From Rhodoferax sp. (lineage in GTDB: Bacteria > Pseudomonadota > Gammaproteobacteria > Burkholderiales > Burkholderiaceae_C), in contig NZ_JAQTXM010000020.1 of assembly GCF_028688795.1 (NCBI RefSeq), forward strand, positions 1 through 64,000: 64,000 bases of DNA, read 5' to 3'. Both the position numbers and the translations under genes were made by a program. The notes under the pieces are model-generated. The model saw only the letters and a program-made list of their open reading frames with translations. It did not search any database and was not told the origin of the DNA. This document shows, in pieces, positions 26,469 to 35,695 of this stretch. Position 1 is the stretch's first letter. Each line of letters begins with the position of its first letter.

Positions 26469-29400
26469 TCATAAATAATTTCAGCCTTGCCGGGTACGGC
26501 CTGAGCCCACCAGCTGGCCAGTGCGGCATCGGTTGGATAAAACTTGGCGCGCTCATCCAATTGCAATTCAGCGCTGGCTGCAGCTTCCGCACTGACACAG
26601 GTCAGCGCCAAACGCACTCCCAAACCACGCCACAAATCACCTTGCTCGGTGACTTCTTTTTGCGCCGGAAAGTCCCTCAAGAGCCGCGCCATGTCCAGCT
26701 TCAAGCCCTGCGGCCCGGTGCTGGCCGTCACGCGCAGGTATTTGCCAAAGCGACAGCGCGCTTGGTCCAGGTTCCAGATTTGCTGAACCGTCAATTGCAT
26801 GCCACCTGAGAAACGATCGGGCTGCTGTTTGCCCATGACAATCACCAGTTCATCGTCTTTGAGCAGGTCTTTATGTGCTGTGAGCAGCGCCTCATCGGCA
26901 CGGGCTTCAATCACACCAGTTTTGTCATCCAGCTTGAACAAGGCCAGTTTGCCGCGCTGGCCGTTGATGACGCGAAAGTCGGTGATGATGCCAGCCAGCA
27001 GCTGTGGCTCGCGGGTGTCAATCAGGTCCGTGATTGGCCTCTTGGCAAAGCGCCGCACTTCGGTCACCACTTCGTCAAACAAATGGCCTGACAGGTAAAA
27101 CCCGACAGCGGTTTTTTCGTACACCAGCCGTTCTTTCACACCCCAGGGTGTGGCCTGCACCAAGTCGGGCTCTTGCGTGCTGGAGCCATGGTCATCGTCA
27201 CCACCCATGTCAAACAAGCTGCACTGGTTGGCATTGGCCAGGGTCGCGGCGCCAAACTCAAAGGCCAAGTCGACACTGGCCATCAGGCTGGCGCGGTTGA
27301 GCTCAATGGCATCAAAGGCGCCAGCTTTGATCAGAGCCTCAACGGTGCGCTTGTTGATGCGGCCGCGGTCCACCCGTGCGCAAAAGTCAAAAAGACTCTT
27401 GAATGGGCCCACCTTATCGCCGTTTGGCCCCACGCCGCGCCCCTCTCGCGCGGCCACAATGGCTTCAATGGCTTGCTGGCCGCTGCCTTTCACGGCGCTC
27501 AGGCCATAACGAATCACCTTGTCTGAGACCGGCTCGAAGCGGCTCACGCCGCGGTTCACGTCGGGTGCCTCAAAGGTCAAGCCCATTTTGATGGCGTCTT
27601 CCAGCAAGACCTTCAGCTTGTCGGTGTCATCCATTTCCACCGTCATGTTGGCGCAGAAAAACTCAGCGGTGTAATGCACCTTGAGCCAGGCGGTGTGGTA
27701 CGCCAGCAGCGAGTAAGCAGCGGCGTGGCTCTTGTTGAAGCCATAGCCAGCAAACTTCTCCATCAAGTCAAAGATTTCGTCGGCCTTGTCCTGATTGATG
27801 TCGTTCTTTAACGCGCCATCGCGAAAAATCTGGCGGTGCCGAGCCATCTCGTCAGCGTCTTTCTTGCCCATGGCGCGGCGCAGCATGTCGGCACCACCCA
27901 ATGAGTAGCCGCCCAGAATCTGCGCGGTCTGCATCACCTGCTCCTGGTAGACCATGATGCCGTAGGTCTCCGAGAGCATGTTGGCCACCAGCGGGTGCGG
28001 GTACTCCACCACCTCACGGCCGTGCTTACGCGCCACAAAACTCGGAATCAGGTCCATGGGGCCCGGGCGGTACAAGGCGTTCAGGGCAATCAGGTCTTCC
28101 AGGCGCGTGGGTTTGGCATCACGCAACATGCCCTGCATGCCGCGCGATTCAAACTGGAACACGGCCTCGGTCTTGCCGTCCTGAAACAGCTTGTAGGTTC
28201 CCTTGTCGTCCAGCGGCAGGCTCTCAAAGGCAAAGTTTTCCTGGCCGGGATGGCGTTTGATGATGAATTCGCGCGCAATTTCCAGAATGGTCAGCGTGGC
28301 CAGGCCCAAAAAGTCAAACTTGACCAGCCCGACCGACTCCACATCGTTCTTGTCGTACTGGCTTACCGCAGAGTCACTGCCGGGTTGCTGGTACAGCGGA
28401 CAAAAGTCGGTCAGTTTGCCCGGTGCAATCAGCACGCCGCCTGCATGCATGCCAATGTTGCGGGTCATGCCTTCGAGCTTGCGGGCGAGCTCAAGTAGTG
28501 TGCGGACATCTTCTTCCTTGGCCTCGCGCTCGGCCAATATCGGCTCAGCCTCAACGGCGTAAACCAATTTATCGTCTTTTTTCCGGTCTGCAGGTGGCAA
28601 CTGCAAGGTCACAGCCACGCCAGGCTTGTTGGGAATGAGCTTGCTGATGCCGTCACAAAAGGTGTAGCTCATGTCGAGCACCCGGCCCACATCGCGAATC
28701 GCTGCGCGTGCCGCCATGGTGCCAAACGTGGCGATCTGGCTCACCGCATTTTTGCCGTATTTATCCTTGACATAGTCAATGACGCGGTCGCGGTTGCCCT
28801 GGCAAAAGTCAATGTCAAAGTCGGGCATGGAGACCCGCTCAGGGTTCAAAAAACGCTCAAACAGCAGGTTGTATTGCAGGGGGTCAAGATCGGTGATCTT
28901 CAAGGCATAGGCCACCAGCGAGCCGGCGCCTGAGCCGCGCCCCGGCCCCACCGGGCAGCCGTTGTTTTTGGCCCAGTTGATGAAGTCGCCCACGATCAAA
29001 AAGTAGCCCGGAAAACCCATGCCCAAAATCGTCACCAGCTCAAATTCGAGCCGTTCCAGGTAGCGCGGCATCTCGGCTTCGCGCTGCACCGGGTCGGGGT
29101 ACAGATGCGCCATGCGCTCTTTCAGGCCTTCGTGCGAGGCATAACGAAAGTAATCATTCGCCTGCATCACCACGCCATCAACCGGCGGAATCGGAAAGTC
29201 TGGCAGCTGCGGCTTGCCCAGCACCAGGCTCAAATTACAACGCTTGGCAATTTCAACGCTGTTGGCCAAACTTGACGGCACATCAGCAAACAAGGCCTGC
29301 ATCTCTGCCACGGTTTTGAAATACTGGTCACGCGTGAAACGGCGCACGCGGCGCGGGTTGGCCAATAACTCGCCCTCGGCAATACACACGCGGGCCTCAT

Positions 29401-30028
29401 GGGCTTCAAAGTCTTCAGGCGCCAAAAACTGCACTGGGTGAGTGGCCACCACCGGCAGTTGCATGCGCTGCGCCAGTTGCACGGCGGCGGCCACCTGCGC
29501 CTCGTCATCAGGGCGGCCGGCGCGCTGCAATTCCAGATAAAACCGATGCGGGAACACGCCAGAGAGCTGTAAGGCAGCGTCCAGCGCCCGCGCGTCGTCG
29601 CCCTGCAACAGGGCCTGCCCAACCGGCCCTGCTTGCGCCCCCGAGAGGCAAATCAAGCCTGCGTTGAGTTCGGTCAGCCAAGCCAGCGTCACCGTCGCCT
29701 GCGCTTTGCCACCGTTTTGCGTCCAGGCCCGTGCCAGCAACTCCGACAGGTTCAAATATCCCTGATGGCTTTGCACCAGCAGCAGCACGCGAGACAGTTG
29801 TCCTAACTCTTTACCCAACCCTTCCAGCCAGACCTCAGCGCCAATGATGGGTTTGACGCCTCGCTTACGCCCTTCCTTGTAGAACTTGATGGCCCCAAAC
29901 ATATTGCTCAGGTCAGTAATCGCCAGGGCCGGCTGGCTGTCAAAGGCCGCGGCTTTGACCACCTCATCAATGCGGGTGGTGCCGTCGATAACGGAAAATT
30001 CAGTGTGCAGGCGTAAGTGAACGAACAT
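26465..30028 (-). CDS. dnaE: DNA polymerase III alpha subunit
   Basis: This is the replicative polymerase catalytic subunit, about 1187 residues (E. coli 1160). It starts FVHLRLHTEFSVIDG (PHP domain), has GPGRGSGAGSLVAYAL and the catalytic MPDFDIDFCQGNRDRVIDYV aspartates. GGYSLGGADMLRRAMGKK and the GYGFNKSHAAAYSLLAYHTAWLK block follow, and a C-terminal OB-fold (LAGIITDFRVINGQRGKLALFKLDD) completes it. The start at 30028 is chosen because the family begins there; the frame is open to 30088. Its end touches a dispersed repeat. It is divergent from the response regulator at 30124. Confidence 0.98.
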   Translation of the reverse strand: MFVHLRLHTEFSVIDGTTRIDEVVKAAAFDSQPALAITDLSNMFGAIKFYKEGRKRGVKPIIGAEVWLEGLGKELGQLSRVLLLVQSHQGYLNLSELLARAWTQNGGKAQATVTLAWLTELNAGLICLSGAQAGPVGQALLQGDDARALDAALQLSGVFPHRFYLELQRAGRPDDEAQVAAAVQLAQRMQLPVVATHPVQFLAPEDFEAHEARVCIAEGELLANPRRVRRFTRDQYFKTVAEMQALFADVPSSLANSVEIAKRCNLSLVLGKPQLPDFPIPPVDGVVMQANDYFRYASHEGLKERMAHLYPDPVQREAEMPRYLERLEFELVTILGMGFPGYFLIVGDFINWAKNNGCPVGPGRGSGAGSLVAYALKITDLDPLQYNLLFERFLNPERVSMPDFDIDFCQGNRDRVIDYVKDKYGKNAVSQIATFGTMAARAAIRDVGRVLDMSYTFCDGISKLIPNKPGVAVTLQLPPADRKKDDKLVYAVEAEPILAEREAKEEDVRTLLELARKLEGMTRNIGMHAGGVLIAPGKLTDFCPLYQQPGSDSAVSQYDKNDVESVGLVKFDFLGLATLTILEIAREFIIKRHPGQENFAFESLPLDDKGTYKLFQDGKTEAVFQFESRGMQGMLRDAKPTRLEDLIALNALYRPGPMDLIPSFVARKHGREVVEYPHPLVANMLSETYGIMVYQEQVMQTAQILGGYSLGGADMLRRAMGKKDADEMARHRQIFRDGALKNDINQDKADEIFDLMEKFAGYGFNKSHAAAYSLLAYHTAWLKVHYTAEFFCANMTVEMDDTDKLKVLLEDAIKMGLTFEAPDVNRGVSRFEPVSDKVIRYGLSAVKGSGQQAIEAIVAAREGRGVGPNGDKVGPFKSLFDFCARVDRGRINKRTVEALIKAGAFDAIELNRASLMASVDLAFEFGAATLANANQCSLFDMGGDDDHGSSTQEPDLVQATPWGVKERLVYEKTAVGFYLSGHLFDEVVTEVRRFAKRPITDLIDTREPQLLAGIITDFRVINGQRGKLALFKLDDKTGVIEARADEALLTAHKDLLKDDELVIVMGKQQPDRFSGGMQLTVQQIWNLDQARCRFGKYLRVTASTGPQGLKLDMARLLRDFPAQKEVTEQGDLWRGLGVRLALTCVSAEAAASAELQLDERAKFYPTDAALASWWAQAVPGKAEIIYE

Positions 30029-30123
30029 GTGCGTAAAGTATGATGAAAAAAGCAGTCTGGCACTCAAAAACAAGACCAGTGCTGTCATCTGTTCAATTGT
30101 AAGAAGACCCCAAGGCAGCTATC

Positions 30124-30783
30124 TTGAAGATTCTCGTGGTGGACGATCATGCGCTGGTGCGCGAAGGCTTGTGTCAGGTGCTCAAGGGCCTTGACCCAGC
30201 CCAGCCTACCGAGGTGCTGCAAGCACCCGATTGTGCCCACGCCTTTGTCCTGGCACAGGCTCACCCAGACCTTGAACTGGTGTTGCTCGACTACCATTTG
30301 CCCGACATGAATGGGCTTGCAGCCCTGGCTATTCTTGGCAAAACCCACCCTGAACTTCCTGTGGTGATCTTGTCTGGCTCGGCCAACCCCAGCATCATGC
30401 AGCAGGCACTGGCCCAAGGGGCGGCAGGTTTCATCACCAAGTCAGGCTTGAGCGATGAACTGCTTGGCGCCCTGCGGCGTGTGCTTGATGGCGAAATTTA
30501 TGTGCCTACCAGTCTGGCGGCGTTCCCTGGTCTGGAGACAGATGCGTTATCCACCAGCCGCCAGCCCCCGGTTTTTAGCCCACGTCAACTTGAAGTGCTG
30601 CAACTGCTGCTGGACGGCTGCACCAATCGGGAAATTGGCGCCCAGCTGTTTGTGGGGGATGAAACCATCAAAACCCACGTCACCAACATCATGCGGATAC
30701 TGAACGCCAAAACGCGCACCCAGGCCGCCACCGAGGCGGCTCGCTGGGGCTATCGCAAGTCTTCTACGTCATCGCCCGGCTGA
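30124..30783 (+). CDS. LuxR/NarL-family response regulator
   Basis: The 219-residue protein has a receiver domain (DDH at 7-9, phosphoacceptor Asp56 in LLDYHLP, conserved SGSANP and the K of FITKSGLSD). A C-terminal LuxR helix-turn-helix contains FSPRQLEVLQLLLDG and TIKTHVTNIMRILN. The start is a TTG with AAGGCAG upstream; no better ATG exists at the expected N-terminus. It points at the hybrid histidine kinase gene and its 3' end overlaps that gene's 3' end by 34 bases. The kinase is the likely partner, and the target genes are unknown but may include the adjacent receptor operon. Confidence 0.93.
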   Translation: MKILVVDDHALVREGLCQVLKGLDPAQPTEVLQAPDCAHAFVLAQAHPDLELVLLDYHLPDMNGLAALAILGKTHPELPVVILSGSANPSIMQQALAQGAAGFITKSGLSDELLGALRRVLDGEIYVPTSLAAFPGLETDALSTSRQPPVFSPRQLEVLQLLLDGCTNREIGAQLFVGDETIKTHVTNIMRILNAKTRTQAATEAARWGYRKSSTSSPG

Positions 30784-32711
30784 CCCGCCAACAAGTGGCG
30801 CAGTAAATTGCGCAGCTTGGCTGGGCGCACCGGCTTATGTAACAAGATCAGGCCCGCAGCCTTGGCGTTGGCCATCAGCGTTGCATCGGTGTCGCCGCTC
30901 ATCATGCAAACCGGCACCGTGTGCGGCAACTGGGCCTGCAACAGCTGCACCACGGCAATGCCAGTCTGGCCGTCCTGCAGGCGGTAATCGCTCAAAATCA
31001 CCCCGGGTTTCAGTCCGTCATATAGCCATTGCTGGGCATCGGCCAGGCCTTGCGCTTCGTAGACGCGTACACCCCAGCCACCCAGCAACCCCGCCAGCGC
31101 AGAGCGCACCAAGGCATCGTCTTCAATCACCAGGACCTCAGCGCCCTGCAAATCATCGCCTTGTGCCCGCTCTGGACTCGCTGCATCAGAGACCACGTCT
31201 GTCGGTTGTACCACCGGCAAGGTCAGTTCAAAACGAGTGCCCATGCCAGGGCGCGATGCCAGACTCAAAGCGTGGTGCAACAAATCTGCCGTGCGCTGCA
31301 CGATGCTCAAGCCCAGCCCCAGACCTTTGTTGCGGTCGCGGGCGGCGTTGCCAACCTGGTAAAACTCCTTGAACACGTCTTGCTGGTGCTCCGGTGCAAT
31401 GCCGATGCCGCTGTCCCACACCTGAATTTGCAGTTGTGTGCCGCCATGAATCAGCCGGCAAGCCACCAGCACCCCGCCGTGGTCGGTGTAGCGCAGGGCG
31501 TTACCTGCTAGGTTGAGCAAAATACGGTAAAGCAAGGTGGCATCGCTGAGTACCCACACCGAACTGTCGCGAATGCGCAAACGCAGCCCTTTGTCCAGTG
31601 CGGTCTGGGTCAAGTCATGCCGCAGTTGCGCCAACAAGCCAGACAGCGCAAAGGGGCCAACCTTCACCTGCACCGCCTGCGCTTCAAGCCTTGAAATGTC
31701 CAGCAGGCCATCCAACAGGTTTTGCATGGCCCGCACCGAGGCTTCCAGGTGTCCAATCAATTGGCGCGTCTGTCCGTCATGTGGCAACTGCGCCAAACGA
31801 CTCACAAACATGCCCAGGGCATGGGTGGGTTGCCGCAAATCATGACTTGCCGCTGCCAAAAAGCGCGATTTGGCCTGCGTGGCTTGCTCTGCCTCTTCTT
31901 TTTTCTCACGCAGGGCTTGCGTGGCGGTGCTGATCTGCTGCTCAAGGTCTTCCCGCGCATGGCTCAGACGTTCAGCCATTTTGAGCAGGTTGATTTGCAG
32001 ATCGCGCAGCGGGTCACCACGATGGGACGCATCGTTTCGGACTTCAGCGGCCACAGAAAAATCACCGCGACCAATACGCTCGATCAAATGGGTCACCCGC
32101 AGAATCGGGCGAATCACGCCGCGGCTCAGTCCTGCCGCCAGAACCACACCAAAAATAATCCCCAGCAGGCTCACCAAGCCCCCCAGCAACAACATGCCTT
32201 GCTTGCGCGCGTCCACACCCTGGCGCGAAAACTTCACCACCACCTGGCCCAGTTGCGCCGGCATGCCGTCGGGGCGTGAGCGGCTTTCTTCATACAAATC
32301 ATCGAGCTTGATACCGCTGGCAAACACGGGTTGTCCCAGGATGTCCAGGCGCCTTGGTGCATCAAAAGCCTGCGCTTCCCCAGCACCATAAGCCAGCAGG
32401 TGCGAGCCGACGTCATCACCGGCGCTGGCCAGAACCTGGCCATAAGCATCCAGAATGGCCACCCAGCGCACATCAGGCTCACGCAACGCCCCGCGCACCA
32501 CAGATTGCAACTGGGTCTGATTGCCTGAAAACAAACCATATTCGCTGGCCAACGCCAGCTGGCGCGCCACCGAACGGGTGCGTTGCTGGTAAGACTCCTG
32601 CATGTCGTCAAAGCGCGCCAGCAAAAACACCACCGCCAGCACCATGCTCACCAAGATCACCGGCAACAGCGCCGCCAGCAACATGCGTGACCGTATGTCC
32701 AGGCGCCTCAT
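30750..32711 (-). CDS. Hybrid sensor histidine kinase with C-terminal receiver
   Basis: The 653-residue inner-membrane kinase has transmembrane helix 1 at about 10-32, a periplasmic sensor region of about 140 residues, and helix 2 at about 172-195. A HAMP domain (to about 250) and coiled coil lead to HisKA with His290 in ASHDLRQP. The ATPase domain has N404 and D433 (VWDSGIGI) plus GLGLGLSI. A receiver domain from about 525 has Asp575 and Lys626. The DLRQP form of the H-box is typical of the NahK-like hybrid kinases. Its ATG overlaps the stop of the binding-protein gene (ATGA), so the periplasmic protein is a likely sensory partner. No Hpt domain is seen here. Confidence 0.94.
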   Translation of the reverse strand: MRRLDIRSRMLLAALLPVILVSMVLAVVFLLARFDDMQESYQQRTRSVARQLALASEYGLFSGNQTQLQSVVRGALREPDVRWVAILDAYGQVLASAGDDVGSHLLAYGAGEAQAFDAPRRLDILGQPVFASGIKLDDLYEESRSRPDGMPAQLGQVVVKFSRQGVDARKQGMLLLGGLVSLLGIIFGVVLAAGLSRGVIRPILRVTHLIERIGRGDFSVAAEVRNDASHRGDPLRDLQINLLKMAERLSHAREDLEQQISTATQALREKKEEAEQATQAKSRFLAAASHDLRQPTHALGMFVSRLAQLPHDGQTRQLIGHLEASVRAMQNLLDGLLDISRLEAQAVQVKVGPFALSGLLAQLRHDLTQTALDKGLRLRIRDSSVWVLSDATLLYRILLNLAGNALRYTDHGGVLVACRLIHGGTQLQIQVWDSGIGIAPEHQQDVFKEFYQVGNAARDRNKGLGLGLSIVQRTADLLHHALSLASRPGMGTRFELTLPVVQPTDVVSDAASPERAQGDDLQGAEVLVIEDDALVRSALAGLLGGWGVRVYEAQGLADAQQWLYDGLKPGVILSDYRLQDGQTGIAVVQLLQAQLPHTVPVCMMSGDTDATLMANAKAAGLILLHKPVRPAKLRNLLRHLLAGQPGDDVEDLR

Positions 32712-33646
32712 GGCAGGTGCTCCAGGCGGCGCAACGTCAGGCGCAAGGCTTTGGCATCGAGTGACAGGCCCAAGGCTCTTGCCACATGTTCGTTCACGCT
32801 AACCTCAAAATCATTGGATTCCACTGGCTGCTCGGGCAGCAACTGGCCGCGCAGGGCAGACACTACAAAAGTAGCAGCCTGCCTACCCACCTGAACAGGT
32901 GTTGCGTGCAAAGCCAACAAGGCCCCGGCACGCACATAGGCCGGCGAAAACGCCACCACCGGCACACCTGCCCTGAAGGTGGTGAGCAAAATATTCTGAA
33001 TGCTGCTGCTGTTGAACACCAGTGGGTCAGCCAACGCCAAAAACACGTCACAACCATTGAGTACCTGTTGCAAGTCGGGAAACACATTGAAGTTGCCCTC
33101 CAGCCCGGCTTCATTCAGGGACAACCCATTGGCGTCAGCCAAGCTGCGCAAAGCCGGTGCCTTGGGCCACGAATCTGGCCCCCAAAGCACACCCAGGTGT
33201 TTAGCTTGCGGCAAAGCCAAGCGAATCATGGTGAGTTGGCGCTGTAAAGATTGGTCCAGGTAAACGGCCGTGAATTCGGCCGATGCCTTGCGCCCGCTAC
33301 TGCGCAGCACCCGCTCAAAACTGCTGCGTGGCAGCAGTGTCGCCAACACCGGGGCCGACACTTTGCTGGCGGCCAGTGCAGCCGTCGCCTGGCTACCCAG
33401 TGCCACATAAATACGCGGCGCCACGGTTTGTGCAGGGCGTGCCGCCCACTCAAGCAAGCTCAGACGGCGGATGTCATAGGGTGACACACCCGAATTGACT
33501 AGCCCATCAATCAACGTCTGCGCGGCTTCCATGTAAGCGGCGGTGCTGTCACTGCTGACGATCACCACCCGCACCTCCGCCTGCGATAACGATGCCAGTA
33601 GCCACAAGCTCAAACTGAGCAGGAGCGAACGCAGGCGTATCACCAT
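32708..33646 (-). CDS. Periplasmic ABC-type substrate-binding protein (PF04392-like), probable sensor component
   Basis: The 312-residue protein has a signal peptide (hydrophobic LLLSLSLWLLAS, cleavage after SQA). The body resembles the ABC_sub_bind/YtrA-like periplasmic binding fold, with ALGSQATAAL, HLGVLWGPDS and CDVFLALADPLVFNSSSIQNILLTTF. No ABC permease or ATPase gene is near, while a receptor gene precedes it by 7 bases and a histidine kinase overlaps its end. It therefore more likely presents a ligand to the kinase than to a transporter (inference). The ligand is unknown. Confidence 0.85.
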   Translation of the reverse strand: MVIRLRSLLLSLSLWLLASLSQAEVRVVIVSSDSTAAYMEAAQTLIDGLVNSGVSPYDIRRLSLLEWAARPAQTVAPRIYVALGSQATAALAASKVSAPVLATLLPRSSFERVLRSSGRKASAEFTAVYLDQSLQRQLTMIRLALPQAKHLGVLWGPDSWPKAPALRSLADANGLSLNEAGLEGNFNVFPDLQQVLNGCDVFLALADPLVFNSSSIQNILLTTFRAGVPVVAFSPAYVRAGALLALHATPVQVGRQAATFVVSALRGQLLPEQPVESNDFEVSVNEHVARALGLSLDAKALRLTLRRLEHLP

Positions 33647-33653
33647 GCCGGGT

Positions 33654-35588
33654 CTATTTGTCCAGACGAACGGTCACAAAGGCGCGCCGCTGAAAGTTAT
33701 GACCAAGGTAATAGTCCTGATACGGTGACCCGAGGTTTTGCACCGTAACGGCCAGTTCACCCGCATGGACGCCCCAGCGTAGCGGCCAACCCAGGCGCAC
33801 ATCGGTGCGGGTAAAAGCCTGCCGGCTGTGATAACCGGCGCCGGCCAACGTGGCTGTGCCACTGTCCTGATGGCTCAGGCTGAAATCCAGGCCATTGGAA
33901 AATTTCTGAAAATAAACCAGCGCGCTGGAGCGCTTGGGTGCAGCGAACACGGTACCGTTGCCATAGATGGATTCGGCTGCGCCGATGTCGGTATACGCTT
34001 GGTTGAGAATAAATTGGGCCCCTTCCCACGGCCGCCATTTCAGCTGGTATTCCCAGCCCTGAATAGCGAAGTCTTCATCGTTGGTGTAGTCGCGCGGCGT
34101 GGTGGCATTGAGCTGTCGAATGAACCCATTGACCTTCTCGCGGTATACGCGCACGTCCAGACTCCCACCCCATCGCGGGAATTCGCCCAGGTAACCGAGC
34201 TCATTGGCCACCACACTCTCGGGCACCACGTTGCCACTTGCCAGCGTGTTGACGCCAAACAACAGGCCATTCCAGACATAGCGCACGTTGGCAAATTTCT
34301 CGTAGGTGCTGGGTGGACGATAGGCTTTGGATACCCCAGCGCGCAGGGTATGCCCTGGCGCAAGGTGCCAATTGGCCATCAATCGCGGCGACACCGTTTC
34401 ACCCGTCACACTGCTTTTTTCGGCCATGGCACCAGCGTTAATCACCACTGAGGGCCGGGCCCGCCACTCCACATTGCCAAACAACCGCGTGAAATCAGTC
34501 ACAAAGTCGGCCTCAGTGGCATACAAGGCAGCTGATGTGATCGTCTCATGGCGAAACTCCCCACCCCACACCACACGTGTCGCTTGGCCGGCGCGAAACG
34601 TGTGCTGCAAAGACAAGGTGTCGCTGCTGGCCTTGCCGGCGCCTGAGACCATGTAGGTGTCATTGATGCCAAATCTTCGCAGTGAATAGGGAAACTCGTC
34701 CTTATAGTTTTCCTGCGCGTGAGACCAACTGGCAGCCAGGTCCTCATCCGGACTCAGGCTGCGTCTCCAGTCGGCCTGCAGATAATTGGAATCAAATTGG
34801 CTGTTGCGCAACGGGTTGTCAATGTTTCCGGGCAATCCCTTGCCCGAGTCAATCACCAGGTTCCCCAATCGCAATTGCACCTCATCGCCCGCGTTGGTAA
34901 AGAAATCTGACCTGAAATTAAAACGGTCCACCTGGTTATTGCCGTTCGACCCGGCCAACCCGTCATCCGCACGCTGATCAACCGTGATCCGGTAAGTGGC
35001 CTCATCGTTGCCCCAACCCAGCCTGGCCTGTGCATCCCGCACACCATTCTGACCCACCGTGAGCGTGCCTTGCGCTCCCAGCGTCTCAGACGTTGGCTGC
35101 GTCACGATGTTGACCACCCCCAAAAATGCCCGTGCGCCGTACGCAGCTGAATTGGAGCCGCGCAAAATTTCAATGCGGTCAATGTCTTGCAGCGCCACGG
35201 TCTGCAAACCCGGGCCTACGCTGCCAATAAAGTAGGGGGAATAAACTGAGCGACCATCCACCAGCACCTGCATGCGGTTGGAAAAAGCATCAAACGTGCC
35301 GTGGTAACTGGCCAGCGGGGCCCCTGAATAAAATGAGGCGCTGCTCTGGAACCCCGGCACCAGCCGCAGCAGGTCGGCCAGGTCTCGTGCGCCGCTACGC
35401 CGAATAAAGTCACGATCCAGCACGGTGACGGCGCCCGGGGTCTCATCCAGACGCTGCGGCAGCCTGGAAACCGACAGCACCACCGGCATCTCATCGAGAA
35501 AATCTTTTTCAGACACCTCGATGGCGGTCTGTGCAGATGCGGTGCTGGCACAGGCAACGAGGGTCAAAAAAATCAGGGGGCGGGTCAT
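33654..35588 (-). CDS. TonB-dependent outer-membrane receptor
   Basis: The 644-residue protein has a signal peptide (LIFLTLVACASTASAQ), then a plug domain of about residues 40-160 (ETPGAVTVLDRDFIRRSGARDLADLLRLVPGF and IEILRGSNSAAYGARAFLGVVNIVT). A 22-strand-type beta-barrel follows up to the end. The family covers siderophore, cobalamin and other uptake; the plug resembles vitamin B12/colicin I-type receptors, but no B12 riboswitch is visible upstream. It is the first gene of an operon with a binding protein and a hybrid kinase, an arrangement pointing to ligand sensing rather than to bulk uptake alone. The true ligand is unknown. Confidence 0.9.
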   Translation of the reverse strand: MTRPLIFLTLVACASTASAQTAIEVSEKDFLDEMPVVLSVSRLPQRLDETPGAVTVLDRDFIRRSGARDLADLLRLVPGFQSSASFYSGAPLASYHGTFDAFSNRMQVLVDGRSVYSPYFIGSVGPGLQTVALQDIDRIEILRGSNSAAYGARAFLGVVNIVTQPTSETLGAQGTLTVGQNGVRDAQARLGWGNDEATYRITVDQRADDGLAGSNGNNQVDRFNFRSDFFTNAGDEVQLRLGNLVIDSGKGLPGNIDNPLRNSQFDSNYLQADWRRSLSPDEDLAASWSHAQENYKDEFPYSLRRFGINDTYMVSGAGKASSDTLSLQHTFRAGQATRVVWGGEFRHETITSAALYATEADFVTDFTRLFGNVEWRARPSVVINAGAMAEKSSVTGETVSPRLMANWHLAPGHTLRAGVSKAYRPPSTYEKFANVRYVWNGLLFGVNTLASGNVVPESVVANELGYLGEFPRWGGSLDVRVYREKVNGFIRQLNATTPRDYTNDEDFAIQGWEYQLKWRPWEGAQFILNQAYTDIGAAESIYGNGTVFAAPKRSSALVYFQKFSNGLDFSLSHQDSGTATLAGAGYHSRQAFTRTDVRLGWPLRWGVHAGELAVTVQNLGSPYQDYYLGHNFQRRAFVTVRLDK

Positions 35589-35695
35589 GAATTGGCAGAC
35601 GTAAATTTTGTGAATTGATGCCTGCCATTTTGCACTTTATCTGATCGCGCCCAGATCACCTCCCGCGTTGTTGAGACCTTGCCACCCGCAAATGC

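Noticed and set aside
35589..35695. Possible cobalamin riboswitch before the TonB-dependent receptor
   Set aside because: The region is only about 100 bases and lacks the B12-box GCCACTG; no support.
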